DNA of 64,000 nt from a virus: positions 36,622-100,621 of the IMG/VR virus record IMGVR_UViG_3300005663_000037; one strand, 5' to 3'. The position numbers were made by a program, and so were the translations under genes. How positions within the stretch are numbered: the first letter of the stretch is position 1; each line of letters starts with the position of its first letter. The notes below the pieces were generated by a model that saw only the letters and a program-made list of their open reading frames with translations, was not told the DNA's origin and made no database searches. This document shows positions 7,077 to 15,269 of this stretch, piece by piece.

Positions 7077-7616
7077 ATGTACCGTATAACAGAAAAGTTA
7101 CAAGGACAGTTAGTAGTAGGCTACAAGATAGCATATACTACAAAGGAAGATGGTTACTACAATTCAGTATATACAAGTATGGTATATGATACTGGTAAGA
7201 TACCGGATCTTTCTATGTTGATGACTAATAAGGGTATGGTTCCTCTAAATAGTCTTCCTGTTCATCCTCAACTTACTTATCTCAGAAGCGAACAGTTCCT
7301 TTTAGATGATACTGATATATTTAATGAAGTCTTACGTGACCATTTTAGTAAATATCATCACAAAAAGACGGCTCTTTATGCTAACCTTCTGGATGCCCAA
7401 CGACACTTAGGTAAGCTGAAATATTGGCTTGATGACCATCCAACAGATTATAGTTTAGATTATCAACCCCCCAATATTATTCTAGTAGTATTACAGATGG
7501 AAGGAAGAGCTTGGTGGAGGATACAAAATACAGAAGATCCTTCTAACTATCTAGCCGGAGCAAAAGGGTTCCTAATAGGAAACATCAAGTCAATAGAGGA
7601 ACTAAATAGAATTTAA
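7077..7616 (+). CDS. GYK/AGR paralogue family, divergent copy 3
   Basis: The start keeps VVGYKIAYTTKEDGYYNSVYT and a following VYDTGKIPDL, matching the copies at 2477 and 2992. The end IGNIKSIEELNRI matches their SxKEI ending. A helical insert of about 60 residues in the middle (residues 70-125, DHFSKYHHKKTALYANLLDA) makes it longer, 179 aa. The function is unknown. Confidence 0.6.
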   Translation: MYRITEKLQGQLVVGYKIAYTTKEDGYYNSVYTSMVYDTGKIPDLSMLMTNKGMVPLNSLPVHPQLTYLRSEQFLLDDTDIFNEVLRDHFSKYHHKKTALYANLLDAQRHLGKLKYWLDDHPTDYSLDYQPPNIILVVLQMEGRAWWRIQNTEDPSNYLAGAKGFLIGNIKSIEELNRI

Positions 7617-7663
7617 AAGAATCCTAGTTAAATAAAGTTAAAAACAGTTAAAACAAAAGAAAC

Positions 7664-8185
7664 ATGTCAAAGACAGTTAAAATTATTACGAAAGAAGTTC
7701 TTAAGGACAAAACAAAAGTAGATTATGCCAAGTTAGGTATACTTGAAGAAAGAGGTGAGAAGGTTACAGACCCTGTAACAGGGGAACAGTACTTTGCTCA
7801 CTCAGATCCGAAGAAAACAAGTTTTAATGCCTGGAGTAAAAAACCCTGGGATAAAGAAGGTGAGGCTAGTCCCGACCTTGGATATAACCTAGAAGTAGGT
7901 CAACGTATCCTTGGTTCTGTAGTTACTAGAAGAGTAACTCCATACGATATGCCTGTTGACCCAGATTCAGGGGAGATACGAAGCGTTGATACCTATAGCT
8001 GTTTAGTTAAAGGTGATACAGATAATGCTGAGGAATTTGAGATTGCTATTGAGCGTCAGTTCAGAGCAAATAATCATCCTCTTCCAAGTATAGAGGAAGA
8101 AGCAAAGATGGAAGAAGAGAAGCTTGCCACTGGAACGGCACTACTCTCTGAAAAAAGCAAAGTTCCAGTAGCCGAGTTAGGCTAA
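7664..8185 (+). CDS. Hypothetical soluble protein (173 aa)
   Basis: A hydrophilic, mostly acidic protein. Segments include VTDPVTGEQYFAHSDPKKTS, LGYNLEVGQRILGSVVTRRV and a beta-like SVDTYSCLVKGDTDN, ending with an acidic helix (EEEAKMEEEKLA). The middle could be a small OB-like beta domain, but this is not secure. A strong terminator follows 8 bases after the stop, so it ends an operon. Confidence 0.6.
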   Translation: MSKTVKIITKEVLKDKTKVDYAKLGILEERGEKVTDPVTGEQYFAHSDPKKTSFNAWSKKPWDKEGEASPDLGYNLEVGQRILGSVVTRRVTPYDMPVDPDSGEIRSVDTYSCLVKGDTDNAEEFEIAIERQFRANNHPLPSIEEEAKMEEEKLATGTALLSEKSKVPVAELG

Positions 8186-8192
8186 ACAATTA

Positions 8193-8231
8193 GAGAAGGG
8201 AGGTAATTAGGATTCACCTCCCTCTTCTTTT
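8193..8231 (+). terminator. Rho-independent terminator
   Basis: AGGGAGGT (8197-8204) pairs perfectly with ACCTCCCT (8216-8223). The stem can extend by GAG/CTT pairs with a bulge, and it is followed by CTTTT. Confidence 0.85.
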
Positions 8232-8261
8232 ACACTAATTTTTAATACTAAACCCAAAGTT

Positions 8262-8609
8262 ATGCGCAATGAAACTACAAGTTTAATTCTTAATTGGAGA
8301 ACGAAGACTGGTGAAATACCAATAACGGAGATGGATTATGATCATTTAACCAAAGCTATATCAACAGTCAGGAGTCGGTTGAGAGCATACAAGAAACAAA
8401 TAAATGTTCTTAATGCTCTTAAAGAAGAAAAGGATAGAAGAGAAGAGCAAGCTAAAACAATAGCTCTTCAGGAGATAGAGGGGTTAACTTCCGAAAATAT
8501 CCTTCTTATAGGTAGTGAAAACGAAGTCTTATTAGATTTAGAGGATAGAAAAGAGTACTACCAGAGGGTAGCTCATTCGGGGAAGATAGTTAAACTCAAT
8601 TTTGTATAG
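8262..8609 (+). CDS. Coiled-coil hypothetical protein (115 aa)
   Basis: Starts behind TACTAAACCCAAAGTT. Residues 25-75 form a long charged helix (STVRSRLRAYKKQIN, LKEEKDRREEQAKT) typical of a coiled coil. A short beta-like end follows (SGKIVKLNFV). No family is recognised. It is isolated by a terminator upstream and a promoter downstream, so it may be a one-gene unit. Confidence 0.55.
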   Translation: MRNETTSLILNWRTKTGEIPITEMDYDHLTKAISTVRSRLRAYKKQINVLNALKEEKDRREEQAKTIALQEIEGLTSENILLIGSENEVLLDLEDRKEYYQRVAHSGKIVKLNFV

Positions 8610-8631
8610 TAATTAACTTTTTATTCATTTA

Positions 8632-8682
8632 CTTGACATTTAGTAGGAAAAGTGGTAATTTGCCCTTTCCTACCTTGTCAAG
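8632..8682. repeat. Nested inverted repeat over promoter and start site
   Basis: CTTGAC (8632-8637) pairs with GTCAAG (8677-8682), and inside it GTAGGAAA (8643-8650) pairs with TTTCCTAC (8666-8673). The -33 TTG lies in the outer left arm, and the -7 element and predicted start lie in the loop. It could be an operator for a dimeric regulator or a 5' RNA hairpin. Confidence 0.65.
8633..8662 (+). promoter_or_regulatory. Promoter, TTG-N20-TAATTTG
   Basis: TTG at 8633-8635 and TAATTTG at 8656-8662 are separated by exactly 20 bases, the plan of Bacteroidota -33/-7 promoters (TTTG / TAnnTTTG). It would start the transcript for the membrane gene at 8700. The AAAAGTGGTAAYTT context is shared with the promoter at 22375. 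Confidence 0.65.
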
Positions 8683-8699
8683 TTAAACTCATCAACACT

Positions 8700-8936
8700 A
8701 TGACAAATCATATATTAATCCAAGGACTACTTTACCTACTTGGATTCTACCTACTAGGAATACTAATCACTCACATTGCTATTAGAATAACTTGGACTAT
8801 CGTAGGTATGAAGATGCGAGAAAGCGAGAAGATATGGCTCCTGAGTACAGCTCATTGGAGTTGGTGGGGTCTTTATACCTATATCAAAGGACATAGACAA
8901 GCAATTAGGGAAGCGAACAAGAAAAAAGGAGAGTAG
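8700..8936 (+). CDS. Small membrane protein (78 aa)
   Basis: The frame is open from 8652, but the ATG at 8700 has the leader TTAAACTCATCAACACT and lies downstream of the promoter's expected start point, so it is used. About residues 5-36 form a long hydrophobic region (LLYLLGFYLLGILITHIAI). The C-terminal half is basic with several Trp and ends in a lysine-rich tail. It could be a small envelope or holin-like protein, but its position among early genes gives no support for lysis. Confidence 0.55.
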   Translation: MTNHILIQGLLYLLGFYLLGILITHIAIRITWTIVGMKMRESEKIWLLSTAHWSWWGLYTYIKGHRQAIREANKKKGE

Positions 8937-8947
8937 AATTACTCTCC
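8922..8947 (-). terminator. Minus-strand terminator
   Basis: GGAGAGT (8928-8934) and ACTCTCC (8941-8947) form a 7-bp stem. On the minus strand it is followed by TTTTTTC; on the plus strand no T run follows. It therefore serves leftward transcription and sits about 45 bases after the stop of the gene at 8993-9172. Confidence 0.75.
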
Positions 8948-8992
8948 TGTATATAGAACATGAAGTATAGTTGGAAATGTCATTAATCCTTT

Positions 8993-9172
8993 TTATCCTA
9001 TAATTTGTAAATCAGTATTGATTGTAGCCTTGATACAGCCTATAACCATACGTACTCTATCCCTAGTGATAGTCTCGATACCTCTTTCTTGGGGGGTAGC
9101 TTCCAATTTCCTTGCCTTCTGCCTTGCAACGGCCTCGATTGAAATTACAAATCTGTCTTGTGCAGTAAACAT
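8993..9172 (-). CDS. Small gene on the opposite strand (59 aa)
   Basis: This 59-codon frame (start MFTAQDRFVISIEAVARQKA, end CIKATINTDLQIIG) is the only leftward gene in the early half. It has its own promoter at 9210-9238 and its own terminator at 8922-8947, which make an isolated frame this small credible. The peptide is amphipathic and helical with many Arg and Glu. No family is recognised. It might regulate the flanking operons, either as a protein or through its antisense position. The overlapping plus-strand frame 9018-9242 has unnatural composition and is its shadow. Confidence 0.6.
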   Translation of the reverse strand: MFTAQDRFVISIEAVARQKARKLEATPQERGIETITRDRVRMVIGCIKATINTDLQIIG

Positions 9173-9209
9173 GATGATTATTAAATTTAGTTCCTTGTAT
9201 TATTTAAGC

Positions 9210-9238
9210 AAGTTATACAAAGTACAGTTAAGATGCAA
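9210..9238 (-). promoter_or_regulatory. Minus-strand promoter, TTG-N20-TAACTT
   Basis: On the minus strand TTG (9238-9236) and TAACTT (9215-9210) are exactly 20 bases apart. TTGCATCTTAA at its start is identical to the start of the promoter at 22375. It reads toward the 59-aa gene and overlaps the start codon of the DNA polymerase gene. A TTGTAT/ATACAA inverted repeat flanks the expected start site. Confidence 0.65.
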
Positions 9239-12200
9239 GTAAAACATAACATTTATTTCCTGACATTAAGAACGCATAGTGAGATAAAGCGATTTCCTAT
9301 TATTCGATCAATAGAACCAGTAATCGAAGCATTAAGAAAAACAGACTCCATCGGATTTGACCGGGAGTTTACTAATCTCGATCCAATATTGGCAGAACCC
9401 TTACTCAGTCAGATCGCTACACCTGAGGTAGCTTTTATAATTGATGATGTCTCAATAGACCTGGGAGAGATTCTGAAAGACTTTACACACCTACAGTTCA
9501 TAGGTCACAATATAAAGATAGACTACCAGATGACCAAGCTAAATAATAATATAGTCTTTAGAAACGTTTGGGATACAATGATAGTAGACCAAAGACTATC
9601 TCTAGGTTCTGGTAGGTCGAATGCACTTGAAGCAACTGTTGAAAGAAGATTGGGTATACGTCTGGATAAGAGTAGAGTTAAACTGTTCATAGGTATGACA
9701 CCTGACAGTACGATCACAGATGAACACTTAGAATATGCTATAGAAGATGTTCTCTATCTACATAATGTACGAGAAAGTCAACGTAAATCTATTGAGAAAC
9801 ATAAACATGAACTGTTGCTTTACGATATTGAGTTTCCTTTAGTGTCTTTGATAGGAGATACAGAATTAGAAGGAATGATACTTCTAGAAAAGTGGAAGGA
9901 ACAAATTACATATAATGAGAAGATACGACAGGAGATAGAAATAGGATTAGATAAAATACTCTTAGAAATATATGAAAATCAGAGTGGCTTTGAGGAGCAT
10001 GAGGGGTTAAAGCCATTAGTTCCTGTCCTTAGAAGGAAAAGAAGATATGAAAAGACATATAAACTTGATCTCTTTGAAGACTCTGCAATAAGTAAAAATG
10101 CTAACGCTCGATTTATAAACTATAACTCATCGAAGCAAGTTCTGGACATATTCAGACTACTCGGTTTATGGATTCCTACAGCAAAGAAGAAGGATGCTAA
10201 GACCGGAGTAAAAAAAGTAATAAATTCTGTAAGTGAAGAGGCTCTACAGCAATATATCATAGACTATGATACAGTTCTTACTCCTTTTATAAAAGAGTTA
10301 CTAAAACTTAAAGGAGTAATAAAGGGATTAGATTCATTTGGAGAAAGATTTTTAGTTAGTAAGTATAAGGTATATAAAGGAGGAAGGAAAGACCAGTCTA
10401 AGATAGGATTTAAGAATCCAGTAACGGGAAAGGTTCATACTCTATACAAGCAAGCTATGACTGAGACCGGTAGATTAGCTAGTGGTAATGAGAAGATAGG
10501 GAAGTTCAATTCACAGAATGTACCAAAAGATAATAGATACCGCACCTGTTTCGGAGTAGAAGAAGGTTTTGAGGTAGTAACAGCAGATCTATCAGGAGCT
10601 GAATTAGTAATAGGAGCTTCACTATCTGGTGACAAGAGACTATTAGAGTTGGTAGCTGGAGATGATCCTGATGTACATAGTCCTTTAGCAGAGATATGTT
10701 ATGATGAAATTACAAGTTATATTCTTAATAATATAAAAGGAGAAAGACAAAGAAAGGAATTAGAGGAGTTATATGAAGCTGCAGAGTATATTTATGGGGA
10801 TGAGAGACACGAGATTACCCAAAAACGAGTAAAGGAAGTACTAGAAACCGGTCACTTTGTTCTTAATAAAGAGACAGCTAAAGACATAAGAGATAAGTTT
10901 AAGAACGTTAGCTATGCCTTACCTTATGGAGGAGGCGTAGAAAGAATCATGGATATTCTCAATATGGCTAATGCCTATGCAACAATTGTAGAAAGTACAT
11001 TAAAGAACGAACTTCCCGACTTCTTCAAGTATCTTGAAGGTAGTGCTAAACAAGGAGTTGAGAATGGAGTAGTTTACTTCAATTCAAGAACTAATAGTAG
11101 AAGATGGTTTCCTAAGGCAATGGAAGCTAATAGCAGACGACAACGACTCTCATTTGCTGATCAAGGTGCAATTGAAAGAGAGAGTAAGAATGCCGGTATT
11201 CAAGGATGCCTACAAGGTCATAGTAAAGTATTAACAGAATTAGGATATATAGAAATAAGTAAAATACATAGGAAGATGGAAAAGCCAATGAAAGTATGGA
11301 ACGGTAACAAGTGGTGTGAATTCAATGTTTTAGACAGAGGATCATGCCAACTAGCTCAGGTGCATCTTTCTAATGGCCTGATGCTAGACTGTGATACTCG
11401 CCATGAATTGTTAGTAGTTACAGAGGAGAGAAGCAGCTTCAAAAAAGTTACCGAACTTACGTCAGAAGATAAAGTAGCTATGAGTATGCCGGAACCTATG
11501 GATGTAGGAATACCTCCTCAATCCTTTAGTTATAAGGCAGGAGTACATAACTCTATTTCTTTTGACTATCAACCTGACTCAGAGTTATTCTATTGGATAG
11601 GTAGATATTTGGGTGACGGTAATATGTACGACTATCGGCTGGTTATTGTATTTTCTACTAAGCCTAGTGATTTAGAAGCATTGGCTCGTGCAGAGACATA
11701 CTTTGCAGGGTTTAATCCAAAGGTAAGGAAAGTAAAAGAGAATCTGTATGAGTTCACAGTAAACTCAAAGGGATTAGTAAAATTGATAGAGGCACAAGGG
11801 TTTAAGCAAAATAAAACTGCTAAAACTAAGAGAATACCAAACAGTATCTTTTCCCTTCCCTTAGAGTATAGGAAAGAGCTAGTAAGAGGTTTTATGGGAG
11901 CAGACGGATGGTTAGGTAGTAGAATAACCTTACATCTTGCTCAACGTGAAATATTAGTAGAAATGATGAGACTTCTACGTACCTGTGGTGTTGCTTCTCG
12001 TTTGCACGGCCCTTATAAATATAAAGAATTTACTAGCTATAGATTGGATATTAGTAAGCGTTTGTATCTAGAGCATATGGAAGGAATTAAAACTCCTAAT
12101 ACCTATCCTCAAACTTATGCTACAAGAGCAATGAAAGAAAGATTTGCAGAGCACTACAAGTACAAACGAAACTTATTTAAGACTGGGAGTAGTGAAAGAT

Positions 12201-12655
12201 CTTTGTTTAATCGTATGTTGGTTCATGACCCAAGAGACATTTCCGTATATAAACTTAAAGAAATGGATATAGAGGGAGCAATAGAGATCTACGACTATGA
12301 TACTTTCGAAAAGCTCGTAGTATTGGAAGAAGAGGCTGTTACTTATACCTTAGAAGTAAAGGACTTATCTCATAGATTTGATAGTGAGGGAATTATCTCA
12401 AAAAATACTCAAGCTGATATGCTTAAAGAAGCTACAGTAGACTATTTCTATCAATACATTCAACCTAACAACCTAGAGGAACGTGTTAAGTTTCTTCTAT
12501 TTGTTCATGACGAGATAGCTATAAAGATACCAAAGGGAGAACATCATCACGCAGATAAATTAAAGTTTCATATGAGTCAAGCTGCTAATAGATACTTGAT
12601 ACCAAGTATTAAGATGGGAGCTGAATATAAAATAAGAAAGACATGGATAAAGTAG
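9233..12655 (+). CDS. Family A DNA polymerase with 3'-5' exonuclease and intein
   Basis: Replicative polymerase; the mature form is 740 aa after removal of a 400-aa intein (residues 659-1058). The exonuclease domain has D43 and E45 (GFDREF), D97 (GHNIKIDYQM) and Y168/D172. The polymerase domain has motif A with D452 (TADLSGAELV), motif B R553-K557-Y565-G566 and motif C VHDE with D1093. There is no 5'-3' exonuclease domain, as usual for phage PolA. The intein lies between IQG and TQAD, in a conserved active-site segment, so splicing should be needed for activity. The start at 9233 keeps a complete first exonuclease strand. The following gene overlaps its end by 13 bases. Confidence 0.93.
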   Translation: MQVKHNIYFLTLRTHSEIKRFPIIRSIEPVIEALRKTDSIGFDREFTNLDPILAEPLLSQIATPEVAFIIDDVSIDLGEILKDFTHLQFIGHNIKIDYQMTKLNNNIVFRNVWDTMIVDQRLSLGSGRSNALEATVERRLGIRLDKSRVKLFIGMTPDSTITDEHLEYAIEDVLYLHNVRESQRKSIEKHKHELLLYDIEFPLVSLIGDTELEGMILLEKWKEQITYNEKIRQEIEIGLDKILLEIYENQSGFEEHEGLKPLVPVLRRKRRYEKTYKLDLFEDSAISKNANARFINYNSSKQVLDIFRLLGLWIPTAKKKDAKTGVKKVINSVSEEALQQYIIDYDTVLTPFIKELLKLKGVIKGLDSFGERFLVSKYKVYKGGRKDQSKIGFKNPVTGKVHTLYKQAMTETGRLASGNEKIGKFNSQNVPKDNRYRTCFGVEEGFEVVTADLSGAELVIGASLSGDKRLLELVAGDDPDVHSPLAEICYDEITSYILNNIKGERQRKELEELYEAAEYIYGDERHEITQKRVKEVLETGHFVLNKETAKDIRDKFKNVSYALPYGGGVERIMDILNMANAYATIVESTLKNELPDFFKYLEGSAKQGVENGVVYFNSRTNSRRWFPKAMEANSRRQRLSFADQGAIERESKNAGIQGCLQGHSKVLTELGYIEISKIHRKMEKPMKVWNGNKWCEFNVLDRGSCQLAQVHLSNGLMLDCDTRHELLVVTEERSSFKKVTELTSEDKVAMSMPEPMDVGIPPQSFSYKAGVHNSISFDYQPDSELFYWIGRYLGDGNMYDYRLVIVFSTKPSDLEALARAETYFAGFNPKVRKVKENLYEFTVNSKGLVKLIEAQGFKQNKTAKTKRIPNSIFSLPLEYRKELVRGFMGADGWLGSRITLHLAQREILVEMMRLLRTCGVASRLHGPYKYKEFTSYRLDISKRLYLEHMEGIKTPNTYPQTYATRAMKERFAEHYKYKRNLFKTGSSERSLFNRMLVHDPRDISVYKLKEMDIEGAIEIYDYDTFEKLVVLEEEAVTYTLEVKDLSHRFDSEGIISKNTQADMLKEATVDYFYQYIQPNNLEERVKFLLFVHDEIAIKIPKGEHHHADKLKFHMSQAANRYLIPSIKMGAEYKIRKTWIK
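11207..12406 (+). mobile_element. Intein with LAGLIDADG homing endonuclease in DNA polymerase
   Basis: An in-frame 400-residue insertion begins with Cys (CLQGHSKVLTELG) and ends with Ser-Lys-Asn before an extein Thr. A block-B-like CDTRHELLV lies about 60 residues in. Two LAGLIDADG helices are visible: WIGRYLGDG (788-796) and LVRGFMGADG (883-892), each with an acidic catalytic candidate. The C-terminal block reads LEVKDLSHRFDSEG followed by IISKN. The penultimate residue is Lys instead of the usual His, a tolerated but less common variant. The endonuclease frame is intact, so the element may still be mobile. Confidence 0.9.
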
Positions 12656-12909
12656 AAAAATGGAGAAACAACAAGACCGGTGACATTTACTGGGAACTTT
12701 GTTCTCTAGTTGATGCTACCAATGAACCTAAATATGGAGATATAGTTTTTTATACCAAAGTGATAACATGGAAGGATCTTCTTTCTAGAATTACTTATTG
12801 GATAAAGGGATATAAGCATCCAGCTAAAACATTCTTCTTTCGAGAGTCAGGGGAGTTCATAGATAAGTTTACTCCTCTAGATATATGGAAGATGAACAAT
12901 TACTTGTAG
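12643..12909 (+). CDS. Hypothetical protein (88 aa)
   Basis: Overlaps the polymerase end by 13 bases, suggesting coupled translation. A small soluble protein rich in Trp, Lys and Tyr (GDIVFYTKVITWKDLL, YWIKGYKHPAKTFFF). No family is recognised. Its tight linkage to the polymerase makes an accessory replication role possible but unproven. Confidence 0.55.
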   Translation: MDKVEKWRNNKTGDIYWELCSLVDATNEPKYGDIVFYTKVITWKDLLSRITYWIKGYKHPAKTFFFRESGEFIDKFTPLDIWKMNNYL

Positions 12910-12936
12910 AATAAGTTTTTACCAACTAAGTTATAT

Positions 12937-13296
12937 ATGGAAACTATAAATGATCATTACTTTATTATGACCCTGGGTAGTTTAATACTCCTAGTAGTCT
13001 TTATTTTTCTTTATAGTATGCGTAAACCTACTAAGAAAGTAGAAATTGAGCTAAAGATAGCTCCAGCAGCAATGCAAGAGCAGGAACTTATAGACCTGCT
13101 TCAACTAGGAGAAAATGGAGAGAAGGAAGAAGCAAAAAAATTCTTAAAACAAAACTTTAACTATGCAACTGCAAAACTACAAGAATTATCCAACCCTGTA
13201 CAAGAAAGACAGTCTGGGAAAGATACGAACATTCACGATACGAATAAACCAGATGGACAGTGGGACGGTATTGTCACAGACCACAGGACTATTTGA
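12937..13296 (+). CDS. Single-pass membrane protein overlapping ligase gene
   Basis: Residues 8-28 are a membrane segment (FIMTLGSLILLVVFIFLYSM), followed by a basic stop-transfer and an acidic helical domain (ELIDLLQLGENGEKEEAKKF). The last 44 codons overlap the DNA ligase gene in another frame, which is unusually long. That overlapping tail is polar and low in structure, so the original stop may have been lost. The first 75 residues look like a real protein. Confidence 0.5.
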   Translation: METINDHYFIMTLGSLILLVVFIFLYSMRKPTKKVEIELKIAPAAMQEQELIDLLQLGENGEKEEAKKFLKQNFNYATAKLQELSNPVQERQSGKDTNIHDTNKPDGQWDGIVTDHRTI

Positions 13297-14341
13297 TGGT
13301 AAGAAGATAACTACAGAAAGATGGTTTCTTCATGGTACTAATATAGGTAAAGCCAATGAAAAGACTCCTTATGATGTAGCCATTACAGAAGCAGAACATA
13401 GGATTTCTAAGAAGAAGGATGGAGGGTATAAGAAAATAAATGTTCTTGGGCCGGAAAGAAAAACAGAGAGTCTTCGATTATTTCTCCTGGACTCTCTTCC
13501 AGACACGGCCACAGATGCTCAAGGAGTATCTAAGCCAATGAAGGCAAAGGTTGTTGATTATAGTAAGGTAGACTTTCCTATATATGTACAACCTAAACTC
13601 AATGGTGTTAGACTCACAATACGAGAGATAAACGGAGTAGTAAGAGCACTCAGTATTAGCGGCAAGCCATATGATGTAGCGGCTGCTCATATAGTTAGTG
13701 AGCTTACCCCTCATCTTCTTGGAAGTGGTCTAGTACTCGATGGAGAGTTCTATAAACATGGTTGGACACTAGGTAAGATAGGTGGTCTTGCTAGAACACA
13801 ACAATTTTCAATTGAACACCAAGAGTTACAGTTTTGGGTCTTTGATATGGCAATGGAGGGTATCTCTCAAGGAGAGAGACTTCAACTATTCAATGCTATT
13901 CCATTTGAAGAACTAAAGACGTGCCATAGAGTAGCAACTCATATGATATCCGCTAAAGAAGCTATAAAGAAACTACATGACATCTTTGTAAATGATGGCT
14001 TTGAAGGGGCCATACTCAGAAACATAGATGCGGAGTATGGCTTTGGAAAAAGAGATTGGAGAATGCAGAAAGTTAAAGCTTTTATGGATGAGGAGTTTAA
14101 GATTACTGGTGGTAAGACTACTCCTGGTGTTTCAATCGAAGATTCCTTCGTGTTCAAGTTTGAGACGAAAGAAGGCAAGACCTTCTATGCTAAACCAAAA
14201 GGTACTGCTGCTGTGAGAAAGAACTATGCCTCACAGGTAGATAGCTTGGTGGGAAAGATGTCAACTGTTAGATTTTTCGAATGGACAGAGGATGGTCTTC
14301 CTCATCAAGGACGTATGGTAGTAATTAGAGATTATGAGTAA
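13163..14341 (+). CDS. ATP-dependent DNA ligase
   Basis: Seals nicks using ATP. Nucleotidyltransferase motifs are in order: motif I VQPKLNGVR with adenylated K145, G148 and R150; motif III VLDGEFY with E195; motif IIIa QFWVFDMA (223-230); motif IV EGAILRN (281-287); motif V MQKVKAF with K303 and K305. A C-terminal OB domain follows (about 305-392). The N-terminal 90 residues (TLYKKDSLGKIRTFTI) resemble the WGR-like domain found in some phage ligases, which supports the start at 13163 despite the 134-base overlap upstream. 392 aa is normal for such enzymes. Confidence 0.92.
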   Translation: MQLQNYKNYPTLYKKDSLGKIRTFTIRINQMDSGTVLSQTTGLFDGKKITTERWFLHGTNIGKANEKTPYDVAITEAEHRISKKKDGGYKKINVLGPERKTESLRLFLLDSLPDTATDAQGVSKPMKAKVVDYSKVDFPIYVQPKLNGVRLTIREINGVVRALSISGKPYDVAAAHIVSELTPHLLGSGLVLDGEFYKHGWTLGKIGGLARTQQFSIEHQELQFWVFDMAMEGISQGERLQLFNAIPFEELKTCHRVATHMISAKEAIKKLHDIFVNDGFEGAILRNIDAEYGFGKRDWRMQKVKAFMDEEFKITGGKTTPGVSIEDSFVFKFETKEGKTFYAKPKGTAAVRKNYASQVDSLVGKMSTVRFFEWTEDGLPHQGRMVVIRDYE

Positions 14342-14537
14342 ACTAGTATTAACAAGAGATGTTTCTATAGGGGAATGTCCTTGGCTTGATAAGGATATGA
14401 AAAAAGGTGATATGGTCTATGAGTACAAAGAGTATACTTATGGTTGTATAACTAACAACGGAGTAGCCTGTTCTAAAGAAGAAGAGGAGACTCCTTTCTT
14501 TGAATTACCAATAGATTCAGTTAAAGTAATAATATGA
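14334..14537 (+). CDS. Small hypothetical protein (67 aa)
   Basis: Overlaps the ligase by 8 bases. It includes MKKGDMVYEYKEYTYGCITN, then an acidic run and PFFELPIDSVKVI. This beta-rich pattern is seen in small phage proteins of unknown role in Bacteroidota. It ends 4 bases into the next gene. Likely a coupled accessory to the replication operon. Confidence 0.6.
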   Translation: MSKLVLTRDVSIGECPWLDKDMKKGDMVYEYKEYTYGCITNNGVACSKEEEETPFFELPIDSVKVII

Positions 14538-14719
14538 GCGATATATTAGTAAAGGATGGTACGACCATTCTAATTAAGGAAGACAAGCTACTTGTAGAAG
14601 TAACTATAGATCTGGAAGGAATTAAGACGGCTACATATGCTCTTAAGTCTAGAGAACATAATAGAGAAGATACAGAACCTATTCAATCTACGTATGTACA
14701 GTTTCATGAAGGAGAATAA
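14534..14719 (+). CDS. Small hypothetical protein (61 aa)
   Basis: Four-base overlap with the previous gene (ATGA type). A short beta-rich protein: ILVKDGTTILIKEDKLLVEV, then TIDLEGIKTATYAL, with a polar end. No family is recognised. It belongs to a chain of four tiny coupled genes between the ligase and the frameshifted gene at 15270. Confidence 0.5.
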   Translation: MSDILVKDGTTILIKEDKLLVEVTIDLEGIKTATYALKSREHNREDTEPIQSTYVQFHEGE

Positions 14720-14724
14720 AGACT

Positions 14725-14952
14725 ATGAGTAAGGACAAGCTTCCTTCTAAAATAGTAGTAGCACCAAAAAGTACAGCCCCTCTTACTATTACTTTTGAAA
14801 GTCAAAAAGATGATAAGACATTAGTCACTATTATTAGAAATGACGGAAAAAAGGTACAGAGTCATCTCTGTTCCCCCTTGGAACGGGATAACTGGTTAAT
14901 TACTATTCACAATGAGACATTACAAGTAGAAACTAAATATTACTATGAATAG
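14725..14952 (+). CDS. Small hypothetical protein (75 aa)
   Basis: Lies 5 bases after the previous stop and overlaps the next gene by 8 bases. All-beta character: KIVVAPKSTAPLTITFESQK, TLVTIIRNDGKKV, WLITIHNETLQVETKYY. It could be a small beta-sandwich protein. Nothing identifies the role. Confidence 0.5.
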   Translation: MSKDKLPSKIVVAPKSTAPLTITFESQKDDKTLVTIIRNDGKKVQSHLCSPLERDNWLITIHNETLQVETKYYYE

Positions 14953-15268
14953 TATAGGAAAACCAAGGAAGGATGTATTTTGGAAGGATGTACCCGAGAA
15001 GGAGAAGTACCAATTCCTTCCTAATACATATGCAGATCAATTTAGTCATATATTTGGAACGAGTCCGAAAAAGTATGAAGATAGATCAATATCAATGATT
15101 GAGTTGCAGTATAGACTCGACCTACTTAAATTTGATGCCGAGTTCTTAGAAGTAAAGTTTCCAAATTACATTAAAGACGAAACTTCTATGAAGGCACTTA
15201 TTCTTAGAGAGTACGGAGAGGATGCAGGGAAGTTAGTTGAAATACTAGCTAATATTAAAGGAAATTGA
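14945..15268 (+). CDS. Hypothetical protein (107 aa)
   Basis: Overlaps the upstream gene by 8 bases. Charged and probably helical, with YADQFSHIFGTSPKKYEDRS, MIELQYRLDLLKFDAEFLEV and a C-terminal REYGEDAGKLVEILANIKG. No family is recognised. The next start follows 2 bases after its stop. Confidence 0.55.
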   Translation: MNSIGKPRKDVFWKDVPEKEKYQFLPNTYADQFSHIFGTSPKKYEDRSISMIELQYRLDLLKFDAEFLEVKFPNYIKDETSMKALILREYGEDAGKLVEILANIKGN

Positions 15269-15269
15269 T

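Noticed and set aside
9018-9242. Plus-strand 74-aa reading frame
   Set aside because: It lies opposite the better supported minus-strand gene, has no leader, and its composition looks like a shadow.
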